DNA from: Belnapia mucosa
GTDB lineage: Bacteria > Pseudomonadota > Alphaproteobacteria > Acetobacterales > Acetobacteraceae
Length of the DNA stretch: 64,000 nt
Reading direction: 5' to 3'
Assembly (NCBI RefSeq): GCF_016775475.1
Contig: NZ_JAEUXJ010000009.1
Location: 1-64,000 of the forward strand
Numbering within the stretch: the stretch's first letter is position 1; each line of letters opens with the position of its first letter. The position numbers and the translations under genes are program-made. Positions 7,841-16,778 of this stretch are shown piece by piece. Below the pieces are notes generated by a model. The model saw only the letters and a list, made by a program, of their open reading frames with translations, did no database searches and was not told the origin of the DNA.

Positions 7841-10657
7841 TTACGCTGGGTCAGCCGCCGCCCGCGGGGCCGCGGCCACCATGCCGCCCCCCTCCCCGCC
7901 TGGCGGCGTGAGCGAGGCCTCCATCGCCCGGCGCAGGCTGGCCAGCTTGCGCTCATTCTCCACCTTCAGGCCGAAGACGTCCTTCACATAGAAGACGTCC
8001 ACCGCCCGCACGCCATAGGTGGTGATATGGGCCGAGGCGATCTGCAGCCCCTGGTCGCTGATCGCCGCCGTCACGTCATGCAGCAGGCCGGGCCGGTCGC
8101 GGCCATTCACCTCGATGACGGTATGGGTGTTGCTCGCATGGTTGTCGAAGACCACGCGCGGCGGCACCGTCACCGCCCGCAGCCGCGCCGGCTCGCGCCG
8201 GACCTTGCGGATTTCGTCCCGCAGCCGCAGCCGGCCCGAGAGAGACTGCTCGATCAGCACCGAAAGCCGGGCCAGCCGGTGCGGCGCATCGAAGGCGCCG
8301 CCGGCCGCGTCCTGCACCCAGAAGGTATCCAGCGCCATGCCATTAGTCAGAGTATGGATGCGGGCATCGACGATGCTGGCCCCGGCCACCGCCAGGGCGC
8401 CGGCGATCCGGCTGAACAGGCCGGGATGGTCGGCGGCATAGACCGTCACCTCGGTCACCGCCCGCGCCTCCAGCACCCGGGTGCGGACCGTGAGCGGCGC
8501 CTGGACCGATTCCGCCTCCCGGATCAGGGCGGCGTGGCGGGCATGCGTCTCCGCATCGAAGGAGAGCCAGTAGCCGGGATAGCCGAGGGCGAGGAATTTC
8601 TCCCGCTCCGCCGCCGGCCAGGCCTGCAGCATGGCCCCGGCCGCTTCCCGCGCGCGGGCCACGCGCACATCCCGCTCCGGCACCGAAAGCCCGCCGGCGA
8701 GCACCTCGGCGACCCGCCAATAGACCTCCCGCAGCAGGGTCGCCTTCCAGCCGTTCCAGACCTTGGGCCCCACGGCGCGCATGTCGCAGACCGTCAGCAC
8801 CAGCAGCAGGCGGAGCCGTTCCGGCGACTGCACCAGATCGGCGATGTCGAGGATGGTCTTCGGATCCTCGATGTCGCGCTTGAAGGCGGTCTGGCTGACC
8901 AGCAGGTGGTGCAGCACCAGCCAGGAGACCGTCTCCGTCTCCTCGGGCGTCAGGCCGATCTTCGGGCAGATCTCGGTGGCGATGCGGGCGCCGAGTTCGG
9001 AATGGTCGCCGCCGCGGCCCTTGGCGATGTCGTGCAGCATCGCTGCGGCATAGAGCGCCCGGCGGGACTGGAGCTGGCCGATCAGCTCCGAGGCGACGGG
9101 CGCGATCTCCGCCAGCTCGCCGCGCTCGATCTGCTGGAGGACGCCGATCGCCTCGATCGTATGCTCGTCCACCGTGAAGACATGGTAGGTGTCGAACTGC
9201 ATCAGCCCGACGATGCGCGCCCAGTCGGGAATGTAGCGGGAGAGGAAGCCCGTCTCGTTCATCAGCCGCAGCCAGAGCGCGGCGTCCCGGCCGGTCAGGA
9301 TATCGAGGAAGAGCGTATTGGCTTCCGGCTGGCCGCGCAGCGCCGCGGCGTGATGGGCGTTGCGGATCAGCGCCCGGATCGCCAGCGGATGGATCTCCAT
9401 CTTCCGGTCGCGCGCCGCCTTGACGATGCGGAGCATCAGCACCGGCTCGCGCGAGAAGTCGCGGTTCGGCGGCGCCGCCACCAGCTTGCCATCGGCCAGC
9501 GCCAGCCCCGCCTCGGCCAGCGCCGCATCGCCCTGGCGGCGGATGGCGGGGGGGCCGAGCGCGGCGCGCTCGATCGCCGGCTCCAGCACCCGGGTCAGGC
9601 GCAGCACGTCCCGCACCGTCAGGAACAGGTGCTTCATGAAGCGCTCGACGCCGTCCTGCCGCCCGCGCGGCGTATAGCCCATGCGGGCGCCGACTACGGG
9701 CTGGAAGTCGAAGGTCAACCGTTCCTCGGCCCGGCCGGCGACGTAATGAAGATGGAAGCGGACGGTCCAGAGGAAGTTCCAGGCCCGGCGGATGGCGCGG
9801 GCCTCATGCTCGGTCAGCAACCCGCCGCCCGGGCTGTTTTCGCCCACCAGCTCCGGCATGCGCTGGGTGCCGAAGGCGTAGCGGGCGAGCCAGTAGAGGG
9901 TCTGGAGGTCGCGCAAGCCGCCGCGGCCTTCCTTCACATGCGGCTCGACCAGGAAGGGGCTGTCGCCATAGCGGGCATGGCGCCCGGCACGCTCCTGCCG
10001 CTTGGCGGCGAGAAAGGCGGCGAGGCCGCGTTCCCGGCGTGACTTGTCGAAGGCGGCGGAGAAACGCTCGTAGACCGGCCGCTCGCCGACCAGGAAGCGG
10101 GCATCGACCAGGGCGGTGAGCACGGTGGTGTCGCGCTCCGCCTCCTCCATGCAGTCGCGGAGGCTGCGCGTCGCATGGCCGACCTTCAGGCCGAGATCCC
10201 AGAGCAGGTAGAGGATGAACTCCACCACCCGCTGGGCCCGCGGCCCGGCCTGCTGGTCGGTGAGGAAGAGCAGGTCGATATCCGAATAGGGCGCCAGCAC
10301 GCCGCGGCCATAGCCGCCGGTGGCGACCAGGGCGAAGGGCGCCTCGGCTTCCTCCGCCGCGTTGCGGGCCGGGGACATGGCCAGGGCATAGGCATGGATC
10401 GCCAGCATCAGCCCATCGGTCAGCGCCGCCAGCCAGCGCGCGGCCGGCAGCCCGTCCAGCTCATGCGCCTCGAAGGCGTCCTGCACCCGGCCCTGGATGC
10501 GGCCGAGATGGGTGCGCAACAGGTCGAGCGCCTGTTCGCGCCGGAGCGGGCCCGCCACCAGTTCGGCGATCAGGTCGGGGATCACCCCGGGCGCATCGGC
10601 CGGGGCGGGCGGCCGGGGGCTGTTGCCCAGGGCCGGGAAGGACGCCGGTTTGGTCAT
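7841..10657 (-). CDS. glnD: [protein-PII] uridylyltransferase / uridylyl-removing enzyme GlnD
   Basis: A 938-residue bifunctional nitrogen sensor that uridylylates PII (GlnB/GlnK) when glutamine is low and removes UMP when it is high. Domains in order: nucleotidyltransferase with GGYGRG (114-119) and SDIDLLF (catalytic D126, D128); a helical GlnE-like linker; an HD domain with H542-D543 in HDIAKGRGGDHS; and two C-terminal ACT domains (ADHPGLFSRIAGALAVAGAS; RDRPGLLHDVTAAISDQGL) that bind glutamine. The start is ATG 10657, where the protein begins MTKPASFPALG; the frame stays open further upstream inside mutS. It lies 20 bases downstream of mutS, so the two are probably one transcript. Confidence 0.96.
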   Translation of the reverse strand: MTKPASFPALGNSPRPPAPADAPGVIPDLIAELVAGPLRREQALDLLRTHLGRIQGRVQDAFEAHELDGLPAARWLAALTDGLMLAIHAYALAMSPARNAAEEAEAPFALVATGGYGRGVLAPYSDIDLLFLTDQQAGPRAQRVVEFILYLLWDLGLKVGHATRSLRDCMEEAERDTTVLTALVDARFLVGERPVYERFSAAFDKSRRERGLAAFLAAKRQERAGRHARYGDSPFLVEPHVKEGRGGLRDLQTLYWLARYAFGTQRMPELVGENSPGGGLLTEHEARAIRRAWNFLWTVRFHLHYVAGRAEERLTFDFQPVVGARMGYTPRGRQDGVERFMKHLFLTVRDVLRLTRVLEPAIERAALGPPAIRRQGDAALAEAGLALADGKLVAAPPNRDFSREPVLMLRIVKAARDRKMEIHPLAIRALIRNAHHAAALRGQPEANTLFLDILTGRDAALWLRLMNETGFLSRYIPDWARIVGLMQFDTYHVFTVDEHTIEAIGVLQQIERGELAEIAPVASELIGQLQSRRALYAAAMLHDIAKGRGGDHSELGARIATEICPKIGLTPEETETVSWLVLHHLLVSQTAFKRDIEDPKTILDIADLVQSPERLRLLLVLTVCDMRAVGPKVWNGWKATLLREVYWRVAEVLAGGLSVPERDVRVARAREAAGAMLQAWPAAEREKFLALGYPGYWLSFDAETHARHAALIREAESVQAPLTVRTRVLEARAVTEVTVYAADHPGLFSRIAGALAVAGASIVDARIHTLTNGMALDTFWVQDAAGGAFDAPHRLARLSVLIEQSLSGRLRLRDEIRKVRREPARLRAVTVPPRVVFDNHASNTHTVIEVNGRDRPGLLHDVTAAISDQGLQIASAHITTYGVRAVDVFYVKDVFGLKVENERKLASLRRAMEASLTPPGGEGGGMVAAAPRAAADPA

Positions 10658-10677
10658 CCCCCCTAGCCTAACGCGGG

Positions 10678-13335
10678 TCAGCCGAGGTTGACAGCGCCAT
10701 CCATGAGGCTGCGGAGATGATAGACCATCTCCTGCGCCTCGCGCGGGCTGAGGCTGTCGGGATCGAGCGCCGCCAGCGCCTCCAGCACCGGATGCCGTGC
10801 CGGCGCGGGCTGCGTCCCACCCGGCCGCGCGAAGAGCGGCAGTTCGTCCGAGAGCGGATCGAGGCCCCGCGCCCGCTCCTCGAGCGAGGCCAGCACCTGC
10901 CCGGCCCGGGCGAGGACGGCGCGCGGCACGCCGGCGAGCTTCGCCACATGCAGGCCCCAGCTGCGTTCGGCCGTGCCCGGAGCGACGCTGTGGAGGAAGA
11001 CGACCTCGCCCTTCCACTCCCTGACGCGCATCGTGGCCAGTTGCAGCTCGGGCAACTTCCCTGCCAGCGCCGTCAGTTCATGGAAGTGGGTGGCAAAGAT
11101 CGTACGGCAGCGGGTGCGGTCATGCAGCGCCTCCAGCACCGCCCAGGCGATGGCGAGCCCGTCCCAGGTTGCCGTCCCGCGCCCGACCTCATCCAGCACC
11201 ACCAGGCTGCGCGGCCCGGCGAGGTTCAGGATCGCCGCCGTCTCCGCCATCTCCACCATGAAGGTGGAACGGCCGCCGGCCAGATCGTCGGAGGCACCGA
11301 CGCGGGAGAAGAGCCTGTCGGTAAGGCCGATCCGCGCCCGCTGCGCCGGGACGAAGAGCCCGGCCTGGGCCAGCACGACGAAGAGCGCATTCTGCCGCAG
11401 GAAGGTCGATTTGCCCGCCATGTTCGGCCCGGTCAGCAGGCAGATGCGCCCCCCTGGCGAGAGGTCGCAGTCATTGGGGACGAAGGCGCCCGCCCGGCTG
11501 CGGGCCAGCGCCGCGGCGACGACCGGGTGCCGCCCGCCCGTGATGGCGAAGTCCGGCCGCTCGGTCATCTCCGGCCGGCACCAGCCGCCATCGGCGGCGA
11601 GCTCGGCACTGGCGGCCTGGATGTCGATCTCGGCCAGCGCCTCGGCTGCGCCGGCGATCCCGGCGGCGGCGCCGAGGCAGAGGGTGCGGAGATGGCGGGT
11701 GATGAGCCGCTCCCGCCGCGATGCCTCATCCGCCGCCTCGGAGAGGCGCCGGTCGAGCCCGGCCAGCGCCGCGCAGGTGAAGCGCACGCCATTCGCCATG
11801 GTCTGGCGGTGGATCGGCGCGAAATCGCCGGTGGCCTTGGGTGGTGCGTCCCGCAGCAGCTTCTCGCCGGCAGCAGCGGGAAGTTCGGCCAGGTAGCCGA
11901 ATTGCTGGTGGTGGCGGATCTTCAGCGCGGCCACGCCCCAGGCCTGGCAGAGATCGAGCTGCAGGGCGGCGATGGCGCCGCGCGCATCGTCCCGCAGCCG
12001 GCGCAGCGCATCGAGCTGCCCGTCATAGCCGGGGGCGACGATGCCCGCATCGTCGAGCCGCGCCGGCAGGCTCTCGGCCAGCGCCCGGGCGAGTTCCGGC
12101 GCCGGATCGGGCTCCGGCCGCAGCGCCGCGGCGGCCCCGGCCAGCAGCGGCGGGATGGCCGCCAGCCCCTCCGGCCGGTCCAGCGCCTCGGCGATGATGG
12201 CGGCGCGGGCGAGGCCGTCGCGGATCGCGGCCAGGTCGCGTGGGGCGAAGCGGTCGAGCGAGAGCCGGGCCAGGGCCCGCGCCATATCCGGCGCCCCCTT
12301 CAGCGCCGCGCGGATGGCGCCCCGCAGCGCCGGCGCGCCGAGCAGCGCCGCCACCGCATCATGCCGGGCGCGGATCGGGGCCGCTTCCGCCAGCGGACAG
12401 CCCAGCCGGGATGCGAGCAGGCGGCTGCCGGCCGCCGTCACGCAGCGATCCACCGCGCCCAGCAGGCAATCCCGCGCCCCGCCACGTTCGGCGCGGAGAA
12501 TCTCGAGGCTGCGCCGCGTCGCCGCATCCATCTGCAGCACGCCCTGGCTGCCGCGCGGCACCGGGCGGGAGAGATGCGCCAGCGCCCCGCTCTGCGCCCC
12601 CTTCTGCGTCGTCTTCAGATAGTCGAGCGCCATGGCGGCGGCGGCGATCTCGGCCGGGTGGTATTCCCCGAAGCCGTCGAGGGTCGCCAGCCCATAGGCC
12701 TCGGCGACGCGGCGGGCGGCATCCCGCGGCACCGCCGTCTCCACCGCCCCGGCCAGGCCGAGCGCGGCCGGCGCCAGCACCTCCGTCGGCTCCAGCCGGG
12801 ACAGCAGGGCGTGCAGATCGGCCGGGGCCAGCGCCTCGGTCTCGAAGGCGCCGGTCGAGAGGTCGAGCCAGGCGGCACCGAGCCGTTCCTCACCGGGCGC
12901 AAGGGCCAGCAGCCAAGCCGGCCGCGCCGCTTCCAGCAGCGTCTCCTCGGTGACGGTGCCGGGGGTGACGAGTCGCACCACCTCGCGCCGCACCGCCGGG
13001 GCCTTGCGGCGCTTGGCCTCCTCCGGCGTTTCCATCTGCTCGCAGATGGCAACCCGGAAGCCGCGGCGGATCAGCCGGGCCAGATAGCTCTCATGGCTAT
13101 GGGCCGGGACGCCGCACATCGGGATCTTCTGCCCCTGATGCTCGCCCCGATAGGTCAGTGCGATGTCAAGCGCTTCCGAAGCCGCTTCCGCATCGGCGAA
13201 GAAAAGCTCGAAGAAGTCGCCCATCCGGAAGAACAGCAGCGCATCCGGATGTTCGGCCTTGTTGGCGAACCATTGCGCCATGGCGGGTGAGGCGCCTTCG
13301 GCGGTGGGGCGGGGGGGTTCCGGCAGGCTGTCCAT
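10678..13335 (-). CDS. mutS: DNA mismatch repair protein MutS
   Basis: An 885-residue mismatch-recognition ATPase, full length. The N-terminal domain has MGDFFELFFADAE with the mismatch-wedging F-x-E (F41, E43), then the connector, core and clamp domains. The ABC-type ATPase has Walker A GPNMAGKSTFLRQ near residue 636, the signature region DDLAGGRSTFMVEM, Walker B SLVVLDEVGRGTATWDG, and ATHFHEL. The start is set at ATG 13335 (MDSLPEPPRP). It is divergent from maeB with about 140 bases between, and is probably the first gene of a mutS-glnD transcript. MutL is not in the window. Confidence 0.97.
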   Translation of the reverse strand: MDSLPEPPRPTAEGASPAMAQWFANKAEHPDALLFFRMGDFFELFFADAEAASEALDIALTYRGEHQGQKIPMCGVPAHSHESYLARLIRRGFRVAICEQMETPEEAKRRKAPAVRREVVRLVTPGTVTEETLLEAARPAWLLALAPGEERLGAAWLDLSTGAFETEALAPADLHALLSRLEPTEVLAPAALGLAGAVETAVPRDAARRVAEAYGLATLDGFGEYHPAEIAAAAMALDYLKTTQKGAQSGALAHLSRPVPRGSQGVLQMDAATRRSLEILRAERGGARDCLLGAVDRCVTAAGSRLLASRLGCPLAEAAPIRARHDAVAALLGAPALRGAIRAALKGAPDMARALARLSLDRFAPRDLAAIRDGLARAAIIAEALDRPEGLAAIPPLLAGAAAALRPEPDPAPELARALAESLPARLDDAGIVAPGYDGQLDALRRLRDDARGAIAALQLDLCQAWGVAALKIRHHQQFGYLAELPAAAGEKLLRDAPPKATGDFAPIHRQTMANGVRFTCAALAGLDRRLSEAADEASRRERLITRHLRTLCLGAAAGIAGAAEALAEIDIQAASAELAADGGWCRPEMTERPDFAITGGRHPVVAAALARSRAGAFVPNDCDLSPGGRICLLTGPNMAGKSTFLRQNALFVVLAQAGLFVPAQRARIGLTDRLFSRVGASDDLAGGRSTFMVEMAETAAILNLAGPRSLVVLDEVGRGTATWDGLAIAWAVLEALHDRTRCRTIFATHFHELTALAGKLPELQLATMRVREWKGEVVFLHSVAPGTAERSWGLHVAKLAGVPRAVLARAGQVLASLEERARGLDPLSDELPLFARPGGTQPAPARHPVLEALAALDPDSLSPREAQEMVYHLRSLMDGAVNLG

Positions 13336-13476
13336 CCCGGCCTGTCTAGCCCGGATGCCGAACCTTCGCAGCCGCAAACCCGCGGCCTTTTCGAGACGCG
13401 TCCTGGCTGCGACACTGCATCCTCACGGATGGCGGCATCGTGCGCCGCCGCAACGGCTTCAGGGAAGAGAACGGCC

Positions 13477-15798
13477 ATGGACGATGCGCACAAGGGCAGC
13501 ATGCCCCCCATTTCGCTGGCGGATGTGCGCACCGCGCGGGTGACGCCGGAGGAAGCGCTGGCGCTGCATGCCGAAGGGCGGCCAGGCAAGCTGGAGATCC
13601 GGCTGACCAAGCCACTGATCACCGCCCGCGATCTCAGCCTGGCCTATAGCCCGGGCGTGGCGGAACCCTGCCTGCACATCGCCCGCGACCAAGCGCTGGC
13701 CTATGACTATACCTCGAAGGGCAATTTCGTCGCCGTCGTCTCCAACGGCACCGCCGTGCTCGGCCTCGGCAATCTCGGCGCGCTGGCCTCGAAGCCGGTG
13801 ATGGAGGGCAAGGTCGCGCTCTTCAAGCGCTTCGCCGATGTGGACGGCATCGATCTCTGCGTCGATACCGAGGATGTCGACGATTTCGTCAATGCCGTGA
13901 AGCATCTCGGTCCCTCCTTCGGTGGCATCAATCTCGAGGACATCAAGGCGCCCGAATGCTTCGTCATCGAGCAGCGGCTGCGCGAGCTGATGGACATCCC
14001 CGTCTTCCATGACGACCAGCACGGCACCGCCATCGTCGCCGCGGCCGGCCTGCTGAACGCCGTCCACCTGACGGGGCGGGAACTGCGCGACATCACCATC
14101 GTCATCAACGGCGCCGGCGCTGCCGCGATTGCCTGCGCCGAGCTGATGAAGGCGATGGGCGTCACGCCGCGCAACGTCATCCTCTGCGATACCAAGGGCG
14201 TGGTCTATCGCGGCCGCACCGAGGGCATGAACCAGTGGAAATCGGCCCATGCGGTCGAGACCGGGAAGCGCACGCTGGCCCAGGCGATGGAGGGCGCCGA
14301 TTGCTTCTTCGGCCTCTCGGTGAAGGGCGCCGTGACGCCCGAGATGCTGCGCAGCATGGCCGACAAGCCGATCGTCTTCGCCATGGCGAATCCCGACCCG
14401 GAGATCACGCCGGAGGAGGCGAAGGCGGTGCGGCCGGACTGCATCATCGCCACGGGCCGCAGCGACTACCCGAACCAAGTGAACAACGTCCTCGGCTTCC
14501 CCTTCATCTTCCGCGGCGCGCTGGATGTGCGGGCCAGCACCATCAACGATGCGATGAAGGTGGCGGCGGCCCGGGCGCTGGCGATGCTGGCGCGGGAGGA
14601 TGTGCCGGAGGAGGTGAACACCGCCGGCGGCGGCCCCGGCAAGGCGCTGCGCTTCGGGCCGGAATACATCATCCCCAATGCCTTCGACCCCCGGCTGATC
14701 TCCCGCGTCCCGGTCGCCGTCGCCCGCGCGGCGGTGGAAAGCGGCGTGGCGCGCAAGCCCATCACCGACCTGACGCGCTATGCTCGCACCCTAGCCGGAC
14801 GGCTGGATGCGACGGCCAATGCGATGGAGCTGATCACCGAACGGGTGCGGGCCAATCCGCGCACCGTGGTCTTCGCCGAGGGCGAGGAGGAGAAGGTGGT
14901 CCGCGCGGCGCTGGCCTTCCACAATTCCGGCTATGGCAGCCCGGTGCTGGTGGGGCGGGAAGACCGGATCCAGGACGTGCTGCGGAGCCTCGGCGTGCAG
15001 CTGCCGCCCGGCATCACCATCCGCAACGCCCGCAATTCCGACAGCAACCGGCGCTATGCGGAATTCCTCTATGCCCGCCGGCAGCGGGAGGGCTTCCTGT
15101 TCCGCGACTGCCAGCGCCTGGTCAACCAGGACCGCAATGTCTTCGCCGCCTGCATGCTGGCGCTCGGCGATGCGGATGCCGTCGTCACCGGCGTGACGCG
15201 GAGCTATGCGGTGGCGCTGGAGGGCATCGCCTCCGCCATCGACCAGGCGCCGGGGGAGGTGCTGTTCGGCCTGACCCTGCTGCTGGCCCGGGTCTCCGGC
15301 ACGGTCTTCGTCGCGGACACCGCCATTCATGAGCGGCCGGATGCGGCGACGCTCGCCGAGATCGCGGTGCAGTCCGCCGCCGCCGCCCGGCGGCTGGGCC
15401 ATGAGCCACGGGTTGCCTTCCTCTCCTTTTCGACCTTCGGCGACCCCAAGGGGCATATCCCGGGGAGCCTCCGTGAGGCGGTGCGGCTGCTGGACGAGCG
15501 GAAGGTGGATTTCGAATACGACGGCGAGATGGCCGCCGATGTGGCGCTGGACCCGGCGCTGCGGGCGCATCTCTATCCCTTCTGCCGCCTGACGGGGCCG
15601 GCCAATGTGCTGGTGATGCCGGGCCTGCATGCCGCCCATATCCTGACCAAGGCAGTCCCCCGCCTGACCAGCGCCACGACCATCGGCCCGCTGCTGATGG
15701 GCATGTCCCGCCCGGTGCAGATCGTGCCGATGGATGCCAGCGTGACCCAGCTCCTCGACATGGCCTGCCTCGCGGCCCATGCCGCGATCGGCCGGTGA
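13477..15798 (+). CDS. maeB: NADP-dependent malic enzyme, MaeB type with phosphotransacetylase-like domain
   Basis: A 773-residue protein. The N-terminal ~430 residues are malic enzyme (KPLITARDLSLAYSPGVAEP; DDQHGTAIVAAAGLLNA; the NADP-binding INGAGAAAIACAELMKAMG). The C-terminal ~330 residues are a phosphate acetyl/butaryl transferase-like domain (VFAEGEEEKVVRAALAFHNS; GPLLMGMSRPVQIVPMDAS), which in MaeB is regulatory and binds acetyl-CoA. It decarboxylates malate to pyruvate with NADPH production. The start is ATG 13477 because AGGGAAGAGA precedes it at the right distance; an upstream ATG at 13429 lacks this. The stop overlaps the GTG of the DUF488 gene. Confidence 0.95.
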   Translation: MDDAHKGSMPPISLADVRTARVTPEEALALHAEGRPGKLEIRLTKPLITARDLSLAYSPGVAEPCLHIARDQALAYDYTSKGNFVAVVSNGTAVLGLGNLGALASKPVMEGKVALFKRFADVDGIDLCVDTEDVDDFVNAVKHLGPSFGGINLEDIKAPECFVIEQRLRELMDIPVFHDDQHGTAIVAAAGLLNAVHLTGRELRDITIVINGAGAAAIACAELMKAMGVTPRNVILCDTKGVVYRGRTEGMNQWKSAHAVETGKRTLAQAMEGADCFFGLSVKGAVTPEMLRSMADKPIVFAMANPDPEITPEEAKAVRPDCIIATGRSDYPNQVNNVLGFPFIFRGALDVRASTINDAMKVAAARALAMLAREDVPEEVNTAGGGPGKALRFGPEYIIPNAFDPRLISRVPVAVARAAVESGVARKPITDLTRYARTLAGRLDATANAMELITERVRANPRTVVFAEGEEEKVVRAALAFHNSGYGSPVLVGREDRIQDVLRSLGVQLPPGITIRNARNSDSNRRYAEFLYARRQREGFLFRDCQRLVNQDRNVFAACMLALGDADAVVTGVTRSYAVALEGIASAIDQAPGEVLFGLTLLLARVSGTVFVADTAIHERPDAATLAEIAVQSAAAARRLGHEPRVAFLSFSTFGDPKGHIPGSLREAVRLLDERKVDFEYDGEMAADVALDPALRAHLYPFCRLTGPANVLVMPGLHAAHILTKAVPRLTSATTIGPLLMGMSRPVQIVPMDASVTQLLDMACLAAHAAIGR

Positions 15799-16235
15799 CG
15801 CTCTTCACCATCGGCTATGAGGACATGGTGCCCGCGCGGCTGATCGAGACGCTGCGCGGCGCCGGGGTCACCACCCTGGTGGATGTCCGGGCCCTGGCGA
15901 ACAGCCGGAAGCCCGGCTTCGCCAAGACCGCGCTCTCCACCGCCCTGGCGGAGGCCGGCATCGGCTACCAGCATGTGAAGGCGCTCGGCACCCCGGCCGA
16001 GGGGCGGGCGGCGGTGCGCGCCGGGCGGCCGGCCGAGATGCGGCGCATCTTCGGCGACCATCTCGCCGGGCTGGAGGCCCAGGCGGCGCTGGCCGGGCTT
16101 GCCGATCAGGCGCGACGCGAAACGGTCTGCCTGCTATGCTTGGAAGCGGATCCGGCCCGCTGTCACCGGACCCTGGTTGCGGAGGCGGTGGCCGCCACAT
16201 CCGGGGTCGCGGTGACGCATCTCCACCCGGCCTGA
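15795..16235 (+). CDS. DUF488 domain-containing protein
   Basis: A 146-residue protein opening with the DUF488 hallmarks TLFTIGYEDMVPARLIETLR, VDVRALANSRKPGFAK, and YQHVKALGTP, and ending with CLEADPARCHRTLVAEAV (the conserved C-x4-5-C-H region). The family is widespread and of uncertain biochemical function. The start is GTG 15795, overlapping the maeB stop (GTGA), so it is translationally coupled to maeB. Confidence 0.88.
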   Translation: MTLFTIGYEDMVPARLIETLRGAGVTTLVDVRALANSRKPGFAKTALSTALAEAGIGYQHVKALGTPAEGRAAVRAGRPAEMRRIFGDHLAGLEAQAALAGLADQARRETVCLLCLEADPARCHRTLVAEAVAATSGVAVTHLHPA

Positions 16236-16250
16236 GGAAGGTATTGTCCG

Positions 16251-16544
16251 ATGTCCCTCTGCCTCGTCCTGCATGACCTCGGCGATGCGCCGGCCGCGGC
16301 CGAGAAGGTGTTCTTCGAGGCGATCTATGAGATCGCGCCCGAACACTGGCCGATCACGCCGCGCGCGGTGCTGGTCGCCACCGGCGTCTCTCCCGCCTAT
16401 CTCCGGGACCACCTGCTGCGGGCCCTGAAGAAGCAGGAGGCACCCGATGTGGTGCTGACCATCACCCGTGTCTCCCCCGATGCCGCCTGGCACAACCTCC
16501 CCGCCGAGGGGGAGGAGTGGCTGCGGCGGGTGCTGGAGGATTAG
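16251..16544 (+). CDS. small hypothetical protein
   Basis: A 97-residue acidic protein, MSLCLVLHDLGDAPAAAEKV onward, with PEHWPITPRAVLVATGVSPA and a tail PAEGEEWLRRVLED. No transmembrane segment, signal peptide or recognised motif. A GAGGAAGG stretch lies upstream of ATG 16251. It follows the DUF488 gene by 15 bases in the same direction and may form a small operon with maeB-DUF488. Function unknown. Confidence 0.65.
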   Translation: MSLCLVLHDLGDAPAAAEKVFFEAIYEIAPEHWPITPRAVLVATGVSPAYLRDHLLRALKKQEAPDVVLTITRVSPDAAWHNLPAEGEEWLRRVLED

Positions 16545-16547
16545 CGC

Positions 16548-16628
16548 CTAGGCGCGCCCCCGCATGTAGCGGCGCTCCGGCCGGTAGGTGAGCCAGTGGC
16601 GAAGACGGGTGAGGAGCGACTGGAACAT
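16548..16628 (-). CDS. possible 26-residue basic small protein
   Basis: On the minus strand ATG 16628 reads MFQSLLTRLRHWLTYRPERR and then YMRGRA before a TAG. The composition (amphipathic then basic) looks more protein-like than random frame, but there is no clear Shine-Dalgarno and the frame is tiny. An in-frame GTG at 16643 would add five residues. The stretch from here to the coaBC stop (16629-16778) holds nothing else I can support. Confidence 0.3.
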   Translation of the reverse strand: MFQSLLTRLRHWLTYRPERRYMRGRA

Positions 16629-16778
16629 GCGGCAGGCATCCACGGAATGACTGGCGGGGAGGCGCTGGGGAGAACCCGAACATATCGAATTCGCTCCGTC
16701 GCCCAAGACAGCTTCCCGAAAACGTGTTGCCTGTTCCTTGCTCTAAGGCTTGCCACGACTTTTTGAGACGGATTCGTC

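Noticed and set aside
7697..10042. Long open frame antisense to glnD (781 codons)
   Set aside because: Same shadow effect; GlnD on the other strand is complete with all domains.
10717..13290. Long open frame antisense to mutS (857 codons)
   Set aside because: Its product is R/Q/H/P/G-rich low complexity, the usual third-position shadow in high-GC DNA, while the opposite strand encodes an intact MutS.
16541..16756. 71-codon minus-strand frame between the small hypothetical gene and coaBC
   Set aside because: Serine/arginine-rich without protein-like pattern or ribosome site. A different 26-codon frame inside it looks slightly better and is listed at low confidence.
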